NCBI GenBank assembly: GCA_003993805.1
Contig: RSEF01000004.1
Location: 15,192,633-15,256,632, forward strand
Origin: Himantopus leucocephalus
Taxonomy: Eukaryota; Chordata; Aves; Charadriiformes; Recurvirostridae
Direction: 5' to 3'
DNA length: 64,000 bases
Part shown: positions 60,701-64,000 of the stretch, one piece after another
Layout of the letters: every line of letters begins with the position of its first letter
Numbering within the stretch: the first letter of the stretch is position 1
Notes under the pieces: generated by a model
The model's database searches: none
The model's input: the letters and a program-made list of their open reading frames with translations, nothing else
What the model was told of the DNA's origin: nothing
Position numbers and translations under genes: made by a program

Positions 60701-62963
60701 CGGACTTTTTATTATTTTTTTTTTCCTAAAGGAGATTTTAAGGGAGTAAGAAATATATCTTCATCTTCCTGCGTAACTCTAGTTATTTTGCAATTAACTT
60801 TTATGCTTACTTTAGGGTTTTACAAAAGTTAATTTGGCCAAGTATAATACGCCATATGCCCTTTTTCACTTGAGAAGTGAGTAAATCAGACCAGAATCTT
60901 CCAGGTTATTTCCAGAAAAGAGGAAAAACAATGACGGGGTCAGGCTCAGCGACACGGCTGTTAAAAAGCATGAGTGAAGTTTTCTGAAAGGTCTCATGCT
61001 CCAAGTTGTTAATTAAAGTCAGAGCGAAAAAGCCGGTAAAGGATCTATTCCAGATTTTCTTCCCTGGAGAGTTTGGGGCAGAAGCTACTGGGCGAGGATT
61101 ACAAACAGGAGGAGGAACTGGCAGCTCAAAACGGGCACTAGGCAAGAAGGATGGATCTAAAGAAACTTGAATTTTCACAGATTTTGAGCAGCCTGAAATA
61201 CTGCGGCTTGGATCTACTTGTAGTATTTCATAAGGGGTTTGTCCCCTCCCCAGCCTGCAGTATAGCCTAGATAGTGGGATAGCATGGATTTTGGAAAGGA
61301 AGAGGAGCATAAAAGACAAACGCAGGCACGTGTGCATACAGAGTCGTCTTAGAACTCTTCCTGCCCTGCTTTCCATACGAAATCATATGAGCTTCCCATT
61401 CATTACTATCAGTGCTCTTGCTGAATTTGGATGATTGCCCAATTGCTGCTCTTGCCAGAAATCCAAAACATCAGAGGGGTGATTCATCCGATGCCTTGAC
61501 AGCTCTGGAGCGGGGCTGAGGAGGGCGAGGGGAACCCGAAAAACCAAAGGCGGCGATGGGAGTCCTCTCGCGTCCTTCCTGGCTGCCGCTGCAGCAGGAG
61601 CCACTAACGCACGCACCGTCACCACCACTTCGAGCTGCACTTCTCCCGCGCGCTCGCTGCGTTACCAACGGACGGCAGCAGCAAACGCGGCTTTACCTAT
61701 ATTTTCTTTGTCCGCGCCACAGGAGCTAATCGTCGTAATGGAGCAAAACTGTATTTCCATACTGGCAAAGCTCTTCCACATAGATGCCGTTTAAGTCTTG
61801 TTTATATGGTGCTCGCTCATCCAAAGAGTTAGCAACTAGAGAACAAGAGGGGCTTTGTACCTCCATGCTCTGCTATGTTAAAAATTGATTTAGCATAATG
61901 GTTTCAAAGAGATTAAAATCCAATTTTGTAAATCAAAGCAGGAACTGTACTGAGTCACTTCTACAGCAGCAGAAAAGAACCTGCTGTATTCTGAAAACGA
62001 CAGTTGCAGCCCTGATCCTCTATTAATGCGGAGAAAGTAATCAACCAATCAAAACCACAGTTTAATAAGCTGTATTTTACTGTATGCATCTGCTCTTTAT
62101 CCTCACATCAATAACAAGATGGGATTTTCATCTGGAGAAGAAAAGGCAGCATCTGGGTGAGCCACGGCTTCTCAGGTAGCGTCGTCCAGCTGAACTGCTC
62201 AGCGTGGAAGGGCTATTTATGGCAAAACCAACATGAGATCCTTTCTCCTCCAAGTATTTATCATCGTTCAGGATTCAGCTTTGCATTATCTTAGTTCTAT
62301 AAATTGCTTTAGCCTTAAACTTCATTTAAAAAAAAACAAAAACAAACCACAAACCAACAAGCCACAAATGGGTAAAATAAGATAAGCTGAGATAAAACAA
62401 ATGGGCTCTGCAGATGTCCTAAGAACTCCGACATACAAACTATCTCCTTCAAGGAAAACACATTCCCTTTAATATCCTGGATATGCAGATATAGCCGCAA
62501 AGAAGAAAATCCATACGATCAGAATCATTTATAGTAAGTATCTTTGATGGCTACGGCAGCTTTTGAAGAAAAATGCAGACATCCTTAACAGGGCCTGATG
62601 CGTACCATGCAGCACGGAGACGTTGTGTGGTGCAGACAACCCAGGACTCATTAGATCTTTTAAACAAATTTCACATCATTTCTTACAAGCAGTACAGAAA
62701 CCATATCACCAATTCGCATACGAAAAAGCAATCTGAGCTTTAAAGAACACCTGAAGCTTTATACAGGCACGTTAAGAAATCGTGGATATTCAAGCTCATG
62801 TATTTACATAGATGAGGTGGAGTTTGGGGTTTTTTTAAATCTTGTTTTCTTTTAGAGGGAGGATATCGGCATTTTCCTTGGCTTTCTTTTTAACGCAAAA
62901 GTTAGCCTTGGTTATGCTACTTATTTCTCACCTAAATCAAGAAGATCTCTGTGCTACCACACG
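54736..62963. other. Non-coding sequence upstream of the CpG-rich segment
   Basis: No gene or transposon is recognisable. It includes a poly-C run with a single-N join (56,729-56,759), CpG-rich sequence near 56,460-56,690, and AT-rich blocks near 57,000-57,070 and 58,280-58,560. It may be intergenic, or an intron if NEXMIF has a still more distal first exon. Confidence 0.55.
56729..56759. repeat. Poly-C run with a single-N join
   Basis: About 30 C with one N at 56,752. The length is not reliable because the join lies in the homopolymer. Confidence 0.9.
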
Positions 62964-63141
62964 GAAACGTTCTATATCAGCATCCTCTGGCCCTACAAAA
63001 TCTATTCTACAAAGTCCCCGCAGAAAGACGAGGACTTGTCTCGGGGACANAGAAACGTTCTATATCTATCAGCATCCTCCGGCCCTACAAAATCTATTCT
63101 ACAAAGTCCCCGCGGAAAGACGAGGACTTGTCTCGGGGACA
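62964..63141. repeat. Near-identical 86/90-bp duplication across a single N
   Basis: Bases 62,964-63,049 and 63,052-63,141 are nearly identical and meet at one N (63,050). The second copy has an extra TATC and two substitutions. This looks like two haplotypes, or two overlapping contig ends, placed side by side by the assembler. Confidence 0.75.
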
Positions 63142-64000
63142 CATTTAGGAAGGTTTGGAGCCACGGAAATGGGCGGGGGGGAGGAAGCCCTCACGTCACA
63201 TTGTCCCAATGAATTTTTTAGAGTTAGGAGCAATGAAGAGCAAGTAGGCACAAATTTCCCATAGAGAAGAACGAGATTAAAGAAATTCATATAGAGAACG
63301 GCGCACACGGGCATTGGTGGGGAGGCAGTCAGATCCACACCATGCCCCCGGGATGCAAAAACTGGGAAGTCCCTGGCCAAGCCCAGATCTGAGACACCTG
63401 AAACAAAGGGGTGAAGTTCTCCACTCATCAACACGTACTCTTTTATTTGGTGGGTGCTCGAAGCCTCCACCACGGCGTGCTGCAGAGCTAGGGACCAGGC
63501 ATTGCTGGCTTTGCATCCTCCTAACCCACGTGGAAAAATCCTCCTTTCTCCTCAGCTGGCCAAAGCAGCACGTCCCAGCACCGTGGTGGATCTGCTGGTT
63601 CGGGCATGCCGGGGAAGGAGACCACCGGGCTCCGCAGGGGCCAGTCTCCCAAGCACGGCAGCTTTGCCAGCCCTGCCAGCAAGCAGGCACGTGCCACCGG
63701 GGCCCGTCCCCAGGAGGATGGGACCTGTCCTGGTGTGGCTCAGCTAGGGATGAAGAAGGGGAGAAAGGGAGAAAGAAACTCTTCCTTCTTCTCCCACTGG
63801 CATGTGAACCCGATACAAACATCCCTTCATTAGTAACACCCTCCGAATCCCCCACAGCTGCAGTTTCGATGGGCATTTCATCTAATCCAGCAATTCTTCG
63901 CACAAAAACCAACCACCTTAGCCACACTTGGACGATTACCGATTTAGGCGGATTTCTGGTGGTGCTGAGTTAACTGACGACGCTTTGAGCAGCCAGTCAT
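63142..64000. other. Non-coding sequence at the right end
   Basis: No gene is recognisable. Overlapping open frames of up to about 219 codons occur on both strands at about 63,277-63,973 in GC-rich sequence. None resembles a known protein. Confidence 0.5.

Overview
This is a 64 kb piece of a vertebrate nuclear genome, almost certainly a bird. The evidence is three 3'-terminal fragments of CR1 LINEs with bird-type tails, a solo LTR of a widespread avian ERVL-like family, and one protein-coding gene with the exon structure and sequence of vertebrate NEXMIF (KIAA2022, neurite extension and migration factor). The assembly is scaffolded with 100-N gaps and single-N joins. There are no prokaryotic features.

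Region 1 (1-8307, minus strand) holds the coding part of NEXMIF that lies in the window. The giant exon (105-4404) carries nearly all of the protein. The small N-terminal coding exon lies at 8183-8258, about 3.8 kb upstream on the minus strand. The two exons join in phase across canonical GT-AG sites and give about 1,458 residues. The TAA that seems to end the large reading frame lies inside a splice donor, so the last C-terminal exon is beyond base 1, outside the window.

Region 2 (8.3-53 kb) is non-coding and is most simply read as NEXMIF 5' intronic sequence. It contains CR1 fragments at 13.4, 41.1 and 44.3 kb and a complete 1.1 kb solo LTR at 21,641-22,748 with a 5-bp target duplication, in the same orientation as NEXMIF. 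It also has simple repeats, assembly gaps and a strongly purine-skewed block (11.6-14.8 kb). A very good candidate non-coding internal exon lies on the minus strand at 43,173-43,308.

Region 3 (52.5-53.9 kb) is a CpG-rich, island-like segment with minus-strand splice donors, and is the best candidate for a NEXMIF promoter and first exon. Two TATAAATAG motifs lie at its edge. An unexplained 326-codon plus-strand frame starts inside it.

Region 4 (53.9-64 kb) is upstream intergenic or intronic sequence with no recognisable gene, and has a false-duplication-like join at 63 kb.

I did not find a convincing new biological system. The points most worth checking are the 5' gene structure of NEXMIF (candidate exon and CpG promoter), the sense-oriented solo LTR, the 326-codon frame next to the CpG island, and the assembly joins.
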